From the NCBI GenBank assembly GCA_910575695.1, contig CAJTGJ010000021.1, forward strand, positions 20,091 through 84,090: 64,000 nt of DNA. The letters run 5' to 3'. Each line of letters opens with the position of its first letter. Position 1 is the first letter of the stretch. Made by a program: the position numbers and the translations under genes. The notes under the pieces are model-generated. The model saw only the letters and a list, made by a program, of their open reading frames with translations, made no database searches and was not told the origin of the DNA. This document shows, piece after piece, positions 32,008 to 41,554 of this stretch. Source of the stretch: Oscillospiraceae bacterium (GTDB lineage: Bacteria; Bacillota; Clostridia; Oscillospirales; Oscillospiraceae).

Positions 32008-33753
32008 CTACATCACAATAATCTCGCCGCAGACCATCTTGGCAACGCACTGACGCTCCTCCCGGTGCAGGCGGACCATCTCCTCGCCAATGTGGATCTC
32101 CGTTCCGGCGTAGGCCACGCCGCACTCCAGACGGCCCTCCTCCTCCTTATTGCCCATGGACTCCTTGATCCGGTTCAGGTCCTCCTCCAGCTGCTGGAGC
32201 CGCAGCTCCGTGGTGGACAGCCTCATCCGGACCTTGCCCAGCAGGCTGGACTTCACGGGGCTGTCCAGCTGGCATTCCAGCCGCTCGTGCTCGATCTCCA
32301 GTTCCTTCAGCTCCCGGCGCACCTGTTCCCGCTCAAAGCTGGTGCAGGGCAGTCCGCCCAGCACAATGGAGGTGCGGCGCTCCGACCGGGAGCCCACGAT
32401 GGAGGCGCTGATCTTCTTTGCCGCCCAGACCCGGCCGCCCATGATGACGCCCCGCCCGGAACGGACCACTACCTCCCCGTCGCAGTAGACGCCGCCGTTG
32501 ATGATGGCGTCGGTCTGGAGGTTTTCCCGCACGTAAATGGTGGCGTTTTCAATGTATTTGGAGAACACGCACCGCTGGGACCGGACGGTGGTTGTGCCGT
32601 CCCCCAGGATGCCCTTGACCACGGTGAGGTCGCCGCCGGCCTCCACGGTGCTGCCCGCCTCGATGACGCCGCCCACCCAGACGCTGCCCATGGCCTGGAC
32701 GGAGAAGCCGCTGAGCACGTCGCCGTTGATGTTCACGTCCCCCACGAATTTGATGTTTCCGGTGGAAAAGTCCACGTCCCCCGGCACATCCAGCACAGGC
32801 TTGACCTGGAAGCCCCGCCCGGTGAACTCCACATGGCCGTCGGCCAGGGCCACCAGGGCGTCCCCGTCCTCGCTGATCTCGGTGTTGCGCCCCTTGGGCA
32901 GGGAGACGGACTTGCCGCTTTTGGCGGGGATCTCCTGGTCCAGCACCGTCCGGCCCGGCTCGCCCTCGGTGGGGCGGATGAGGCGGCAGATCTCCTGCCC
33001 TTCCTTCACGTTGTTGATCAGGTTCAGCGCGGCGTAGTCCACCTGGTCGTACTCGTCCACCGCCAGGATGCGCTCCACCACCCGGGGGAAGTAGTCCACG
33101 ATGTTGCCGTTCTTGCCGTCAAAGGCGGGCTTGCCCTGGGCAATGAGGAACAGATGGAAATACCGCTGGTCGTCGTGGGACAGCCGGTCCGCCAGCCGCT
33201 CGTTGATGCCGTAGGCGATGCCCTGGCCCTGCAAGGCCTGATAGAGCATCGCCCGGGTGAGCTCCTGGCCCTCCCCCATGGGCGGGAACACCATCACCCA
33301 GGCATAGAGCTTGTTGGCGGAAATGTGAAACCAGGGTAAGGCGTCCGCTCCCTGGGGGCCCTCCGCCGCCCCTGCGTCCCCGTCCTTTTTGCTCCGGCTC
33401 CCGTTGTCCTTCATGGATTTCATCCGGAAATTGCAGGCGGTTTTCAGCGCGCTTTGCAGCCTGCTTTTCTCCCGGCGGATCATGTCCTCCGGCAGCGTGC
33501 CGTCCTCATCCATGCACAGGCGCGGGGCCGGCATGGCCCCCGCCTCCCTCCGCCGCTGGCTGTAGAGCTGAATCAGCGGGTGTTCTCCCGGCAGCTTGAT
33601 CAGTGCCGGGTCCTCCGGCGCGGACGCCGCGGCCTCCGAACGCGGGTCCGGCGATTCCGGGTTCAGCCCTTCCGCGCGGAGATCCTCCCCGGCGCTTTCG
33701 GCCTCCGCCTTTGAACCGAACAGGATGGATGCGATTTTGTCTTTGAGCGACAT
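32008..33753 (-). CDS. FapA family (DUF342) protein
   Basis: 581 residues. A charged N-terminal region (1-125) leads to the FapA N-domain and the beta-helical DUF342 core (about 280-440; DGDALVALADGHVEF, then DVDFSTGNIKFVGDVNINGDVLSG), then a coiled coil (about 455-525) and a small beta end. FapA-type proteins have been tied to flagellar assembly, signalling and polar localisation, but no flagellar gene is in the window. The core resembles a bactofilin-like helix. Monocistronic with its own promoter and terminator. Confidence 0.85.
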   Translation of the reverse strand: MSLKDKIASILFGSKAEAESAGEDLRAEGLNPESPDPRSEAAASAPEDPALIKLPGEHPLIQLYSQRRREAGAMPAPRLCMDEDGTLPEDMIRREKSRLQSALKTACNFRMKSMKDNGSRSKKDGDAGAAEGPQGADALPWFHISANKLYAWVMVFPPMGEGQELTRAMLYQALQGQGIAYGINERLADRLSHDDQRYFHLFLIAQGKPAFDGKNGNIVDYFPRVVERILAVDEYDQVDYAALNLINNVKEGQEICRLIRPTEGEPGRTVLDQEIPAKSGKSVSLPKGRNTEISEDGDALVALADGHVEFTGRGFQVKPVLDVPGDVDFSTGNIKFVGDVNINGDVLSGFSVQAMGSVWVGGVIEAGSTVEAGGDLTVVKGILGDGTTTVRSQRCVFSKYIENATIYVRENLQTDAIINGGVYCDGEVVVRSGRGVIMGGRVWAAKKISASIVGSRSERRTSIVLGGLPCTSFEREQVRRELKELEIEHERLECQLDSPVKSSLLGKVRMRLSTTELRLQQLEEDLNRIKESMGNKEEEGRLECGVAYAGTEIHIGEEMVRLHREERQCVAKMVCGEIIVM

Positions 33754-33795
33754 ACCCTAACGCCTCCCTTCCACAAAAATAATACAGCTGAAATC

Positions 33796-33824
33796 ATTAT
33801 ACCAAGGCTTTGGCCCGTTGGCAA
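33796..33824 (-). promoter_or_regulatory. Sigma-A promoter of fapA
   Basis: Minus strand: -35 TTGCCA, 17-bp spacer, -10 TATAAT, 43 bp upstream of the ATG. Confidence 0.75.
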
Positions 33825-33870
33825 GAAGCAGATGTGCATAACCGCTTTTTGCCGGTCTGGACCGGCCGGT

Positions 33871-33926
33871 TAAAAAGCCGCCATACCGCTGCCACAGCAC
33901 AAAGAGCGGTGACGGCGGTATGGCGG
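33871..33926 (-). terminator. Terminator after the Cache-type chemoreceptor gene
   Basis: A 12-bp stem, CCGCCATACCGC / GCGGTATGGCGG, is followed by CTTTTTAA on the minus strand. The inner loop has a second small stem. Confidence 0.8.
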
Positions 33927-33956
33927 GAAAAGCTGTTTGGACTGTTCCGGCCCCGG

Positions 33957-35627
33957 TCACATACGGCGGAGGCGGAAGGTTTTCACCAGCTGCTTGAGCA
34001 CGTTGGCCTGGGCGCTGAGCTCCTGGCTGGTGGCGGCGCTCTCCTCGGCGGTGGAGGAGTTGGTCTGCACCACCCCGGTGATCTGCCCGATCTGGTCCTG
34101 AATCTGCACCACGGCCCCCGCCTGGGTCTGGGCGTCGGCGGCGATGCCGTTGATGGTCTCCTCGATCCCGTGGGCGCCCTCCACCACGTTTTTCAGCTGC
34201 CGGGCGGTGGCGTCCGCGATCTGGGTGCCCTGGTTCACGGCGGAGATGGAGCGCCCGATCAGCGCCGAGGTGGACTGGGACGCCTCGGCGCTCTTGGCGG
34301 CGAGGCTGCGCACCTCGTCGGCCACCACGGCGAAGCCCTTGCCCGCCGTACCGGCCCGGGCGGCCTCCACGGCGGCGTTCAGCGCCAGGATGTTGGTCTG
34401 GAACGCGATGTCCTCAATGGTCTTGATGATCTTCTCGATCTCATTTGAGCTGTCGGTGATCTCGCCCATGGCGGCGATCATTTCCTGCATCTTCTGGTTG
34501 CCCTCGGCCAGCTGGACGCCCATGCCGGTGACCTGTTCCCGGGCCCGCTGGGCGTTTTCCGCGGTCTGCCTGACGTTCTCGGTGACGGCCCGCATGGTGT
34601 GCTCCAGCTCCTCCACGGCGGTGGTCTGCTCCATGGAGCCCTGGCTGAGGGCCTGGGAAGCGGTGGACATCTGCTCCGCGCCGCCGGAGACGTGCTCGGC
34701 GCTGGCCACGATCTGGCCCATGGTGCTGTTGAGCTTCTGGAGGATGTCGTTCAGCGAGGTGCGGATGGAGGCGAAATCCCCCACATATTCCTGGGTGATC
34801 TGGGCGGTGAGGTCGCCCCCGGCGATAGCCTCCAGCATGGTGGAGATCTCGCCGATATAGTTCCGCAGGCGGCTGATGGTGCTGTCAAAGCTCTGGGACA
34901 GCACGCCGATCTCGTCGTTGGAGCTGATGCCCACCAGCATGGTCTGGTGCTGGTTCAGCCCCAGGTCGCCCTGCTCCAGGGTCTGGGCCAGGATGCTCAG
35001 GCGGAACAGGGGGGTGGACACCGTCCGCTTTATGTAGGCCCCCACAATGAGTATGCCCAGGACGATCAGCGCCAGACCGGCTGCGCAGGACAGCACGACG
35101 GTCAGCCAGATCTGGTTTACGGCGGAGGACATGGATATGCCGGCAAAGATCAGACCGTCGATCTGGCCGTTGGCGTCATAGGTGGGGGCATAGGAGCACA
35201 GGTGGTTTTCCCCCAGGATGGAGGCCCGCCCCACATAGCTTTTGCCCTGCTGGAGCACCACCCCGGCCAGGTCGCTGGACAGGCGGGTGCCCACGGCCCT
35301 CTCCCCGTTCTGCTGGATGGTGGTGTAGGCCCGCTCATCCCCGCGGAAAATGGTGAACTCGCACCCCATCTCCTGCTTGAGCGCGTCCAGGAGCGCGGTT
35401 TTGTCCTCATCGCCGGTGTAATTGGCCAGCTCGTAGGCCAGCACGTTGGTGCCGCTTACGCACTCCTTTTCCATCATGGATATGGTGAGCCGATAGCACA
35501 TCAGCACACACAGCACCACAACCAGGGTGATGCTCACGCCCAGCATGGCCGCCACCAGGTTTGCGACCTTGCTGCCGATACGTTTGGTTTTCTGATCCTT
35601 ATTTCCGCTGTGCTTCATAGCAGCCAT
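33957..35627 (-). CDS. Methyl-accepting chemotaxis protein with Cache sensor
   Basis: 556 residues from the ATG at 35627 with GGGAG. One membrane helix near residue 35, an outer single-Cache domain (about 60-175), a second helix (about 180-205), tandem HAMP-like segments and a full signalling domain. The receptor tip is canonical: [23 protein letters not shown]. It should signal through CheA/CheW, which are not in the window. The ligand is unknown. It is divergent from the solute-binding protein and second receptor. Confidence 0.92.
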   Translation of the reverse strand: MAAMKHSGNKDQKTKRIGSKVANLVAAMLGVSITLVVVLCVLMCYRLTISMMEKECVSGTNVLAYELANYTGDEDKTALLDALKQEMGCEFTIFRGDERAYTTIQQNGERAVGTRLSSDLAGVVLQQGKSYVGRASILGENHLCSYAPTYDANGQIDGLIFAGISMSSAVNQIWLTVVLSCAAGLALIVLGILIVGAYIKRTVSTPLFRLSILAQTLEQGDLGLNQHQTMLVGISSNDEIGVLSQSFDSTISRLRNYIGEISTMLEAIAGGDLTAQITQEYVGDFASIRTSLNDILQKLNSTMGQIVASAEHVSGGAEQMSTASQALSQGSMEQTTAVEELEHTMRAVTENVRQTAENAQRAREQVTGMGVQLAEGNQKMQEMIAAMGEITDSSNEIEKIIKTIEDIAFQTNILALNAAVEAARAGTAGKGFAVVADEVRSLAAKSAEASQSTSALIGRSISAVNQGTQIADATARQLKNVVEGAHGIEETINGIAADAQTQAGAVVQIQDQIGQITGVVQTNSSTAEESAATSQELSAQANVLKQLVKTFRLRRM

Positions 35628-36032
35628 ATGGTTCACTCCCAAAATAGTGTTTATGACCCGGGCGCGCACCCCGGGCGCATTCTGTTTTTACTTTTTATTG
35701 TACCGGACCGCGTCTGTCCCTCCGGCCTCCGGGGGGCGTGGAGGGCGTCTATGCGCGGCTTATAAATTTTTGCGGGTCCCTCCCGGGTTCTGTCTGACCT
35801 CCCGTCCGACCAGGGAGTCCGCTTGCGTTCCCGTCACGATCCTGTCGCCCCTTTTCTACATGAATTTCTTTGCCAGCAGGCATAGTAAAAGCACCACAAA
35901 CTGCCGGCTCGGCAATGACGCGCCCTGCCGAGCCGGCAGATGATGGGCTTTGAACGCAGTATACCATAGATTGCCTGCGAAGGGAAGTGTTTTTTTCGGG
36001 GAAACCGCTGGGGGACAACGGTTTGATTCTGG
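35628..36032. other. Intergenic region with a 14-bp-arm hairpin
   Basis: About 400 bp upstream of the Cache-type receptor gene and the divergent solute-binding gene. It holds a perfect inverted repeat CTGCCGGCTCGGCA / TGCCGAGCCGGCAG with an 11-base loop (35901-35939). On the minus strand a TATACT lies near 35960 without a good -35. I find no gene or known riboswitch. Confidence 0.6.
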
Positions 36033-36061
36033 TTGAAATCTCACGGGCAGAATGCTATAAT
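36033..36061 (+). promoter_or_regulatory. Sigma-A promoter of the solute-binding/chemoreceptor operon
   Basis: -35 TTGAAA, 17-bp spacer, -10 TATAAT, 32 bp before the ATG. Confidence 0.75.
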
Positions 36062-36093
36062 CATGGCATATCGTGTAGGAGGAATGAAACAGA

Positions 36094-37329
36094 ATGGCAA
36101 AACGGATTTTTCTTCTGATGTTATCAGCCTGTCTCCTCTCCCTGGCGGCCGCCTGTGACGCCGGAACGCCGGCCCCCGGCGAGAGCCGGCCCGTGAGGGA
36201 AACCGTGGAGCTGACCGTATGGGGCGGGGAGGAGGACGAGGCGCTGCTGGAGCAGATTTTTGCGTCCTTCCGGGAGCATTACGCCGGACAGGCCGACTTC
36301 CGCATTACATACCAGTCCCAGAGCGAATCCAACTGCAAGGACGTGCTGCTGGGGGACCTGGAGGCGGGGGCGGATGTGTTTGCCTTTGCCGACGACCAGG
36401 TCGCCGCTCTGGCCGCCGCCGGGGGGCTGGACCCCATCGAGGACGACGCGGCCATCCGCGGCGCCTCCCTCCCCGCCGCGGTGGAAGCGGCCAGCGTGGA
36501 GGGCACCTTGTACGCCTACCCGCTGACGGCGGACAACGGCTATTTCCTGTACTATAACAAGGCCTATTTTACCGACGAGGACGTCCAGAGCCTGGACCGG
36601 ATGCTGGAGGCGGCGGAACAGGCCGGAAAGCTGGTGGCCATGGACTGGTCCTCCGCCTGGTATGTCTACGCGTTCTTCGGCAACACCGGGCTGGAGGTGG
36701 GCCTCAATGAGGACGGCCTGACCAACTACTGCACCTGGAACAGCACGGACAACCCCATCCGGGGGACGGACGTGGCCCGGTCCATGCTGGACATCGCCTC
36801 CAGCCCCGCCTTCTCAAACCGGACGGACCAGGAGTTCCTGGAGGGCGTACGGGACGGCACCGTGGCGGCGGGCGTCAGCGGCGTGTGGAACGCGGTGGCG
36901 CTGCAGGAGGCCTGGGGCAGCAACCTGGGCGCGGCAAAGCTGCCCGCGTTCACCTGCGGAGGACGGCAGGTCCAGATGGCGTCCTTCTCCGGCTGCAAGC
37001 TCATCGGCGTCAACGCCTACTCCCAGCACCCGGACTGGGCGGCGCGGCTGGCGGAGTGGATCACCAGCGAGGAGAACCAGCGCCTGCGCTTTGAGCTGCG
37101 CAGCCAGGGCCCGGCCAATATCAGCGTGGCAAATTCCGCCCAGGTCCAGTCGTCCCCGGCCATCGCGGCCCTGCTGGAGCAGTCCAACTACTCCCAGATC
37201 CAGCGGGTGGGCGGGAAGTTCTGGGACCCGGTGACGGAGTTTGCCGCCAGCATGGCCCAGGGGAATCCCTCCGGCGCGTCACTCCAGGACCAGCTGGACC
37301 GGATGGTCGAGGGCGTGACGGCACGCTGA
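36094..37329 (+). CDS. Extracellular solute-binding lipoprotein, family 1
   Basis: 411 residues. A lipoprotein signal with lipobox LAAAC (Cys21) precedes a maltose-binding-type bilobal protein (VELTVWGGEEDEALLEQIF, then FAFADDQVAALAAAG, then YPLTADNGYFLYYNKAYF). No permease or ATPase gene accompanies it; the next gene is a chemoreceptor 44 bp downstream. The likely job is to present a sugar-like ligand to that receptor, as maltose-binding protein does for Tar. Ligand unknown. Confidence 0.88.
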   Translation: MAKRIFLLMLSACLLSLAAACDAGTPAPGESRPVRETVELTVWGGEEDEALLEQIFASFREHYAGQADFRITYQSQSESNCKDVLLGDLEAGADVFAFADDQVAALAAAGGLDPIEDDAAIRGASLPAAVEAASVEGTLYAYPLTADNGYFLYYNKAYFTDEDVQSLDRMLEAAEQAGKLVAMDWSSAWYVYAFFGNTGLEVGLNEDGLTNYCTWNSTDNPIRGTDVARSMLDIASSPAFSNRTDQEFLEGVRDGTVAAGVSGVWNAVALQEAWGSNLGAAKLPAFTCGGRQVQMASFSGCKLIGVNAYSQHPDWAARLAEWITSEENQRLRFELRSQGPANISVANSAQVQSSPAIAALLEQSNYSQIQRVGGKFWDPVTEFAASMAQGNPSGASLQDQLDRMVEGVTAR

Positions 37330-37373
37330 GCACATATAATACGATAAGCACATCAAGATCGGGAGGGAGCCGT

Positions 37374-38960
37374 ATGAAAGGCAGACTGACACTTCAGCAG
37401 CGCTTGATCCTGCCCATTATCCTGCTGGGCATGATCACCCTGCTGTCCAATATCCTGGCGGTATTCAGCATCAACAACGTCCACGCCAACGCGGGGGGCA
37501 TCGTGGACAGGAGCATGGTCAGCGAGGAGCGGCTGGAGGATATCCGGCGTTCCGTCATGGACATACACCGCCTGGCCCTGTCCCATATTGTGGCGGCGGA
37601 CCACGCCACCATGATCCAGCTGGTGCAGGAGATCAAGGCGGAGGAGGCGTCCCTGGACGAAAAGCTGGGCAGTTACGAGGCATTTGTCTCTGAGGAGGAC
37701 CGGGAGGCATACCAGTCCCTGCTCAACGGCTACGCCCAGTTCAAGCACGCCCTGGTCTATCTGGTCAGCGCCAGCGCCGACAGCAAGACCCAGGAGGCCT
37801 ACGCCACCGCCAACGGGGACGTGGCCCTCTGGAGCGAGTCGGCGGAGGCGGACATCGACACCCTGTCCGCCTCGGTCAGCGCCCAGGCGGGGCGGGCCCG
37901 GGGGCGGCTGACGGCGGTTTACATCGTCTCCCTTGTCACCAGCGCCGTCACCCTGGCAGTGGGAATTTTCCTGGTGATGGCGGCCTTCCGCATCATCCGG
38001 AAGTACGTCCTCACCCCCATCCAGAACACGGTGGACACCCTCCAGGACAGCTCCGAGCGGATCAGCGGCGTGGTGGGGGAGGTGCGCCGTCGGGCCAAGA
38101 ACTCCAACGACAGCGTCCGGAGCCTGTCCGGGGTGACGGAACAGCTGTCCGCCGCCCTGGAGGAGATTGCCGGGAGTGCCGCCGCCATCACCGCCAGCAC
38201 CGGCGGCACCCGGGGGGACACGCAGAGCATGGCGGAGGAGTGCTCCGCCATCACGGCCTACTCCGCCGGGATGCGGGAGCGGGCGGAGGAGCTGGAGCAA
38301 ACCGCCCGCAGGGAGATGGACGAGATCCGGGACAAAACGGCGGACATCATGGCCATGCTGGACCAGGCCATCGAAAAGAGCCGCAGCGTGGAGCAGATCC
38401 GCACCCTCACCGAGGACATCATCAGCATATCCTCCTCCACCACCCTCATTGCTGTCAACGCCTCCATCGAGGCCGCCCGGGCGGGAGCGGCGGGGTCCGG
38501 GTTTTCCGTCGTGGCCCAGGAGGTCCACAAGCTGGCCGATTCCTGCGCCGAAACCGCCAACCATATTCAGAAGGTCAGCAAGGTGGTGATGGACGCGGTG
38601 GAGTACCTGTCCGGCAGCGCCCGGGAGCTGGCCGATTACCTGAGCGAGATCATCACGGAACAGCTGGAGCGGTCCGTCCAGACGGGACGGCAGTACCGGG
38701 AGGATTCGGACTACATCGGCCATGCCATGGAGGAGTTCAACGACCAGGCGGAACGGCTGAAAAACGCCATGGACCAGATCGCCGTTTCCATTTCCAGCAT
38801 CTCCAGCTCCATCGACGGGGCCGCGTCCGGCCTCAGCGGCGCCGCCGGCAGCACCCGCGTCCTGGTGGACGAGATGGAGGGAATCTCCGGGCGGATGGAC
38901 GCCAACCAGGAGATCGTGGGGGAGCTTGAAAAACAGATGGACATATTCGCGAACCTGTGA
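37374..38960 (+). CDS. Atypical methyl-accepting chemotaxis protein (four-helix sensor)
   Basis: 528 residues. Membrane helices at about 10-33 and 183-205 bracket a helical outer domain of the four-helix-bundle type. HAMP is poorly recognisable. The tip region reads ISSSTTLIAVNASIEAARAGAAG, keeping NASIEAARAG but replacing the usual QTN.LALN start. It may signal through a different or weaker coupling complex. Co-transcribed with the solute-binding lipoprotein and ended by the terminator at 38991-39030. Confidence 0.85.
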   Translation: MKGRLTLQQRLILPIILLGMITLLSNILAVFSINNVHANAGGIVDRSMVSEERLEDIRRSVMDIHRLALSHIVAADHATMIQLVQEIKAEEASLDEKLGSYEAFVSEEDREAYQSLLNGYAQFKHALVYLVSASADSKTQEAYATANGDVALWSESAEADIDTLSASVSAQAGRARGRLTAVYIVSLVTSAVTLAVGIFLVMAAFRIIRKYVLTPIQNTVDTLQDSSERISGVVGEVRRRAKNSNDSVRSLSGVTEQLSAALEEIAGSAAAITASTGGTRGDTQSMAEECSAITAYSAGMRERAEELEQTARREMDEIRDKTADIMAMLDQAIEKSRSVEQIRTLTEDIISISSSTTLIAVNASIEAARAGAAGSGFSVVAQEVHKLADSCAETANHIQKVSKVVMDAVEYLSGSARELADYLSEIITEQLERSVQTGRQYREDSDYIGHAMEEFNDQAERLKNAMDQIAVSISSISSSIDGAASGLSGAAGSTRVLVDEMEGISGRMDANQEIVGELEKQMDIFANL

Positions 38961-38990
38961 CATCCGGCGCGGCGCCCGCTTTCCCGTCAA

Positions 38991-39030
38991 AAAGGATCCT
39001 CTGATTTCCAGGGAAATCAGAGGATCCTTT
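38991..39030. terminator. Bidirectional terminator after the second chemoreceptor gene
   Basis: A long perfect stem, AAAGGATCCTCTGATTTC / GAAATCAGAGGATCCTTT, with a 4-base loop, between convergent genes. Confidence 0.88.
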
Positions 39031-39048
39031 GCTTCGCTTTTTGGGGGC

Positions 39049-39915
39049 TTACGCCTGCTCCCGGCTGTAGAAATAGAGCTCCCGGTCGATGACGTGGCTG
39101 CGCATATAATCCGCCCAGCGGGCGTAGCCGTCCGTGGTGAAGTGGCACCCGTCCCCGGCGAGCTCCGCGGGGAGCTGCCCGTCCGCGCCGGTGTACACCT
39201 CGGCGGTGTTCAGCAGCGCCACCTTCTTCTCCGCCGCCACCCGCTGAACCACCTCGTTGAACTTCTGGAGGTTTTCGTTGTTGATATAGGAGGCCAGGCC
39301 GTTGGCCCGGCAGACGGCGTCGTTCAGCGGGGGCATAATCTGAAGGTACACCACCGCGTCCGGCTGGGTGGCCAGCACATGGTCGATCAGATTGTTCAGG
39401 CCCGTCTCATAGCTCTCCACAGGATAGCCCAGCTCGTTGACGCCGATCATGATATACACCAGATCGAAGCTGCGCTGCTTGAGGGCGTCTACGACGGAGT
39501 AGGTCTCGCCGCCGATGGGGATGACCTTGAACTCCGGGTCGTCGGCCCGGAAGACATTCATGCCCCGGGCCCAGTAGAAGGTGCCGTGGCTCAGCCCGCT
39601 GAACAGCTGGAGCCCCTCGGTGCGGGAATCGCCCAGAAAGACGGCGTTGTCAAAAAAGCTGTCGTCCGCCACCGGCTCGCTCTCCTCCACCGGGACGCCG
39701 AACTGGTAGACGGCGGGCTCGGGCGTGGGTTCCGGCGTAGGCTCGGGGGTGGGCTCCGGCGTGGGCTCAGGGGTGGGTTCCGGCGTGGGTTCCAGGGTGG
39801 CCTGCTCCGTGGGCGGGGCGGTTTGGGAGCCGGGCTGGGCGGCGGCAGGGCCGCAGCCTGCCAGCAGGGCCAGGGCCAGGGCGGCGGTAAGATAACACGA
39901 CAATTTGCGACACAT
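39049..39915 (-). CDS. SGNH/GDSL-type hydrolase lipoprotein
   Basis: 288 residues. The lipobox LLAGC (Cys21) is followed by a PTPEPTPE spacer (about 45-67) and a GDSL hydrolase domain. Catalytic blocks are visible: FLGDSRTEG (Ser), IMIGVNELG and the closing DGCHFTTDGY (Asp/His). Such surface enzymes often remove O-acetyl groups from wall polymers; substrate unknown. The tandem PTPE codons should be length-variable. The gene follows thrE-like on the same strand but has its own weak promoter. Confidence 0.85.
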   Translation of the reverse strand: MCRKLSCYLTAALALALLAGCGPAAAQPGSQTAPPTEQATLEPTPEPTPEPTPEPTPEPTPEPTPEPAVYQFGVPVEESEPVADDSFFDNAVFLGDSRTEGLQLFSGLSHGTFYWARGMNVFRADDPEFKVIPIGGETYSVVDALKQRSFDLVYIMIGVNELGYPVESYETGLNNLIDHVLATQPDAVVYLQIMPPLNDAVCRANGLASYINNENLQKFNEVVQRVAAEKKVALLNTAEVYTGADGQLPAELAGDGCHFTTDGYARWADYMRSHVIDRELYFYSREQA

Positions 39916-39951
39916 TTTGGCATAAACTCCTTTAATTCGACGTTAGTCATC

Positions 39952-39980
39952 ATGGTAGCATTGCCGCAATCCAAAGTCAA
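39952..39980 (-). promoter_or_regulatory. Promoter of the GDSL lipoprotein gene
   Basis: Minus strand: -35 TTGACT, 17-bp spacer, -10 TACCAT, 37 bp upstream of the ATG. Confidence 0.5.
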
Positions 39981-40022
39981 GGCCGAAAGGGTAACAAATC
40001 TGCATCAAATTGGTAACAGGGC

Positions 40023-41243
40023 TCAGCGTTTCCGCCGCCGGAATATGTCCAGCACCGTCGACACCAGCAGGAGGCCCAGCGCGATGCACCCGGCGGCGCC
40101 GAAGGTGCGGAAAAACGTCTCCCAGAACAGCCCGGTGTTTCCCCGGATGCCGTGGTCCATGGCCTGGTAAATGGTCAGCCCCGGCACCAGCGGGAACAGG
40201 GCGATCATCAGATAGGACGTGGCGGGGCACTTGCGCACCCGGGCCATCACCTCGGCGTACGCCGACACCAGCACGGCGGCGGCCAGCGTGGCGGCGAAGG
40301 GGCTTCCGCTCAGGCGGAGCACGGCCAGGTATACCGCCCAGCCCGCGGCGCCGCCCAGGCAGCACAGCAGCGCGCCCACCCCCTGGACGTTGAAGGACGG
40401 GCAGAAGCCCAGGCAGGCCGCGAAGGCGAACAGGCAGCACAGCGGCCCGGAATAGCCTGCCGTCCAGGTGATGGCGTCGGCGGCGGACAGGCGGTGGTAC
40501 AGCGCCATGGCCAGGCCGGCGCCAAGGGCGATGGCCCCCGCCGAGAGCACCGCCCGGGCGAAGGTTGCCAGGCCCGCCAGCATATCCCCGGTGAGCAGGT
40601 CGCTCATGAAGCTGGTGAACACCAGCCCGGGCACCAGCACCATCAGCCCGCCGGCAATGGTGACCTCGAGGTTGATGGGCACGCCCAGGGCCAGCAGGCC
40701 GCAGGCCGTCCCGCCCAGGGCGAAGGCCGACGCCAGCGTGGCGATGAACGCGTTGGCCCGGGCCCGGTTCAGCGCGAGGAGCGCCGCGCCGGAAACCAGC
40801 CCCGCCAGTCCGGCGGCGGCGGCCTCCGCCAGCCCGCCGAAGAAAAACAGCGCGAAGAAAAACGCCCCCACAAAATACCCGCCCAGCACCATCGACGCCG
40901 GATAGGACCGCAGGTCCGCCAGCGTTTCCCGGCAGTGCGCCCGGAGCTGGGCCGGGTCGGCGGGGGGGTCGGCGCACAGGCGGCGGGAGAGGTCGTTGAA
41001 GCGCTCAATGCCCTCGATGTTGGCGGCGATGGGCGGGACGCGGCGCATCCAGGCGTGGATATGCCCGTCCGGGGTGGGGACGCTGGCCCAGACGCAGTTG
41101 GGGATGGCGAACACCTCGCCCTCCAGGCCGTAGGCCCGCAGGAGGCGGCGGATGGTGTCCTCGGCGCGGGGGATCTCGCCGCCGAAGCGGATGAGCTGGA
41201 CGCCTACCTCGCAGCAGGCGTCCAGAAGCTGGTCGTAGTCCAT
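40023..41243 (-). CDS. Threonine/serine exporter family protein (ThrE type, fused)
   Basis: 406 residues from the ATG at 41243 with AAGGAGG. A soluble N-terminal part (ACCEVGVQLIRFGGEIPRAEDTIRRLLRAYG) belongs to the ThrE/DUF1212 domain, followed by about ten membrane helices that include the DUF3815-like second half (KCPATSYLMIALFPLVPG). Many bacteria encode the halves as two proteins (YjjP/YjjB); here they are one chain. Members export threonine and serine. The neighbourhood (ilvA, thrH, serC elsewhere in the window) fits a role in balancing these amino acids. Confidence 0.88.
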   Translation of the reverse strand: MDYDQLLDACCEVGVQLIRFGGEIPRAEDTIRRLLRAYGLEGEVFAIPNCVWASVPTPDGHIHAWMRRVPPIAANIEGIERFNDLSRRLCADPPADPAQLRAHCRETLADLRSYPASMVLGGYFVGAFFFALFFFGGLAEAAAAGLAGLVSGAALLALNRARANAFIATLASAFALGGTACGLLALGVPINLEVTIAGGLMVLVPGLVFTSFMSDLLTGDMLAGLATFARAVLSAGAIALGAGLAMALYHRLSAADAITWTAGYSGPLCCLFAFAACLGFCPSFNVQGVGALLCCLGGAAGWAVYLAVLRLSGSPFAATLAAAVLVSAYAEVMARVRKCPATSYLMIALFPLVPGLTIYQAMDHGIRGNTGLFWETFFRTFGAAGCIALGLLLVSTVLDIFRRRKR

Positions 41244-41554
41244 GGGGATTCCTCCTTGACAAAGCGCGTGGGGGGACAGGCTGTCATCATACCACAAAAG
41301 GGGGCGGGGGCGCAAGGGGGAGGAAAGGGTTGGGCGGGTTTCCTGATTTTTTCGGAAATTTGGCGTTAAGGGTTGAAAAATTTGGCCGATATAGTATAAT
41401 GGTTGATGTAAAAATGTGGCGTCGGAGGCGTCAGCCAAATCATTCCGATGGAAGGAGGGCCGAATGCCCGGCCACCGCCCCCCGCCGGGGGACACAGAAG
41501 AGGGCCCCGGGAGGCCCGGAAACCAATCTTGAAACAGAACAGGAGGAACAGAAC
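41244..41554. other. Divergent intergenic region before the S-layer gene
   Basis: 311 bp. It contains the S-layer promoter (41373-41400) and about 150 nt of GC-rich leader. On the minus strand a TATGAT near 41290 may serve the exporter gene, but its -35 is poor. No gene seen. Confidence 0.55.
41373..41400 (+). promoter_or_regulatory. Promoter of the S-layer protein gene
   Basis: -35 TTGAAA, 16-bp spacer, -10 TATAAT, leader about 150 nt. Confidence 0.65.

Noticed and set aside
35628..35960. A c-di-GMP riboswitch upstream of the Cache-type chemoreceptor
   Set aside because: A GAACGCAAGC stretch looked suggestive, but the conserved GCAAACC and GGUUACC-type elements and pairing are missing.
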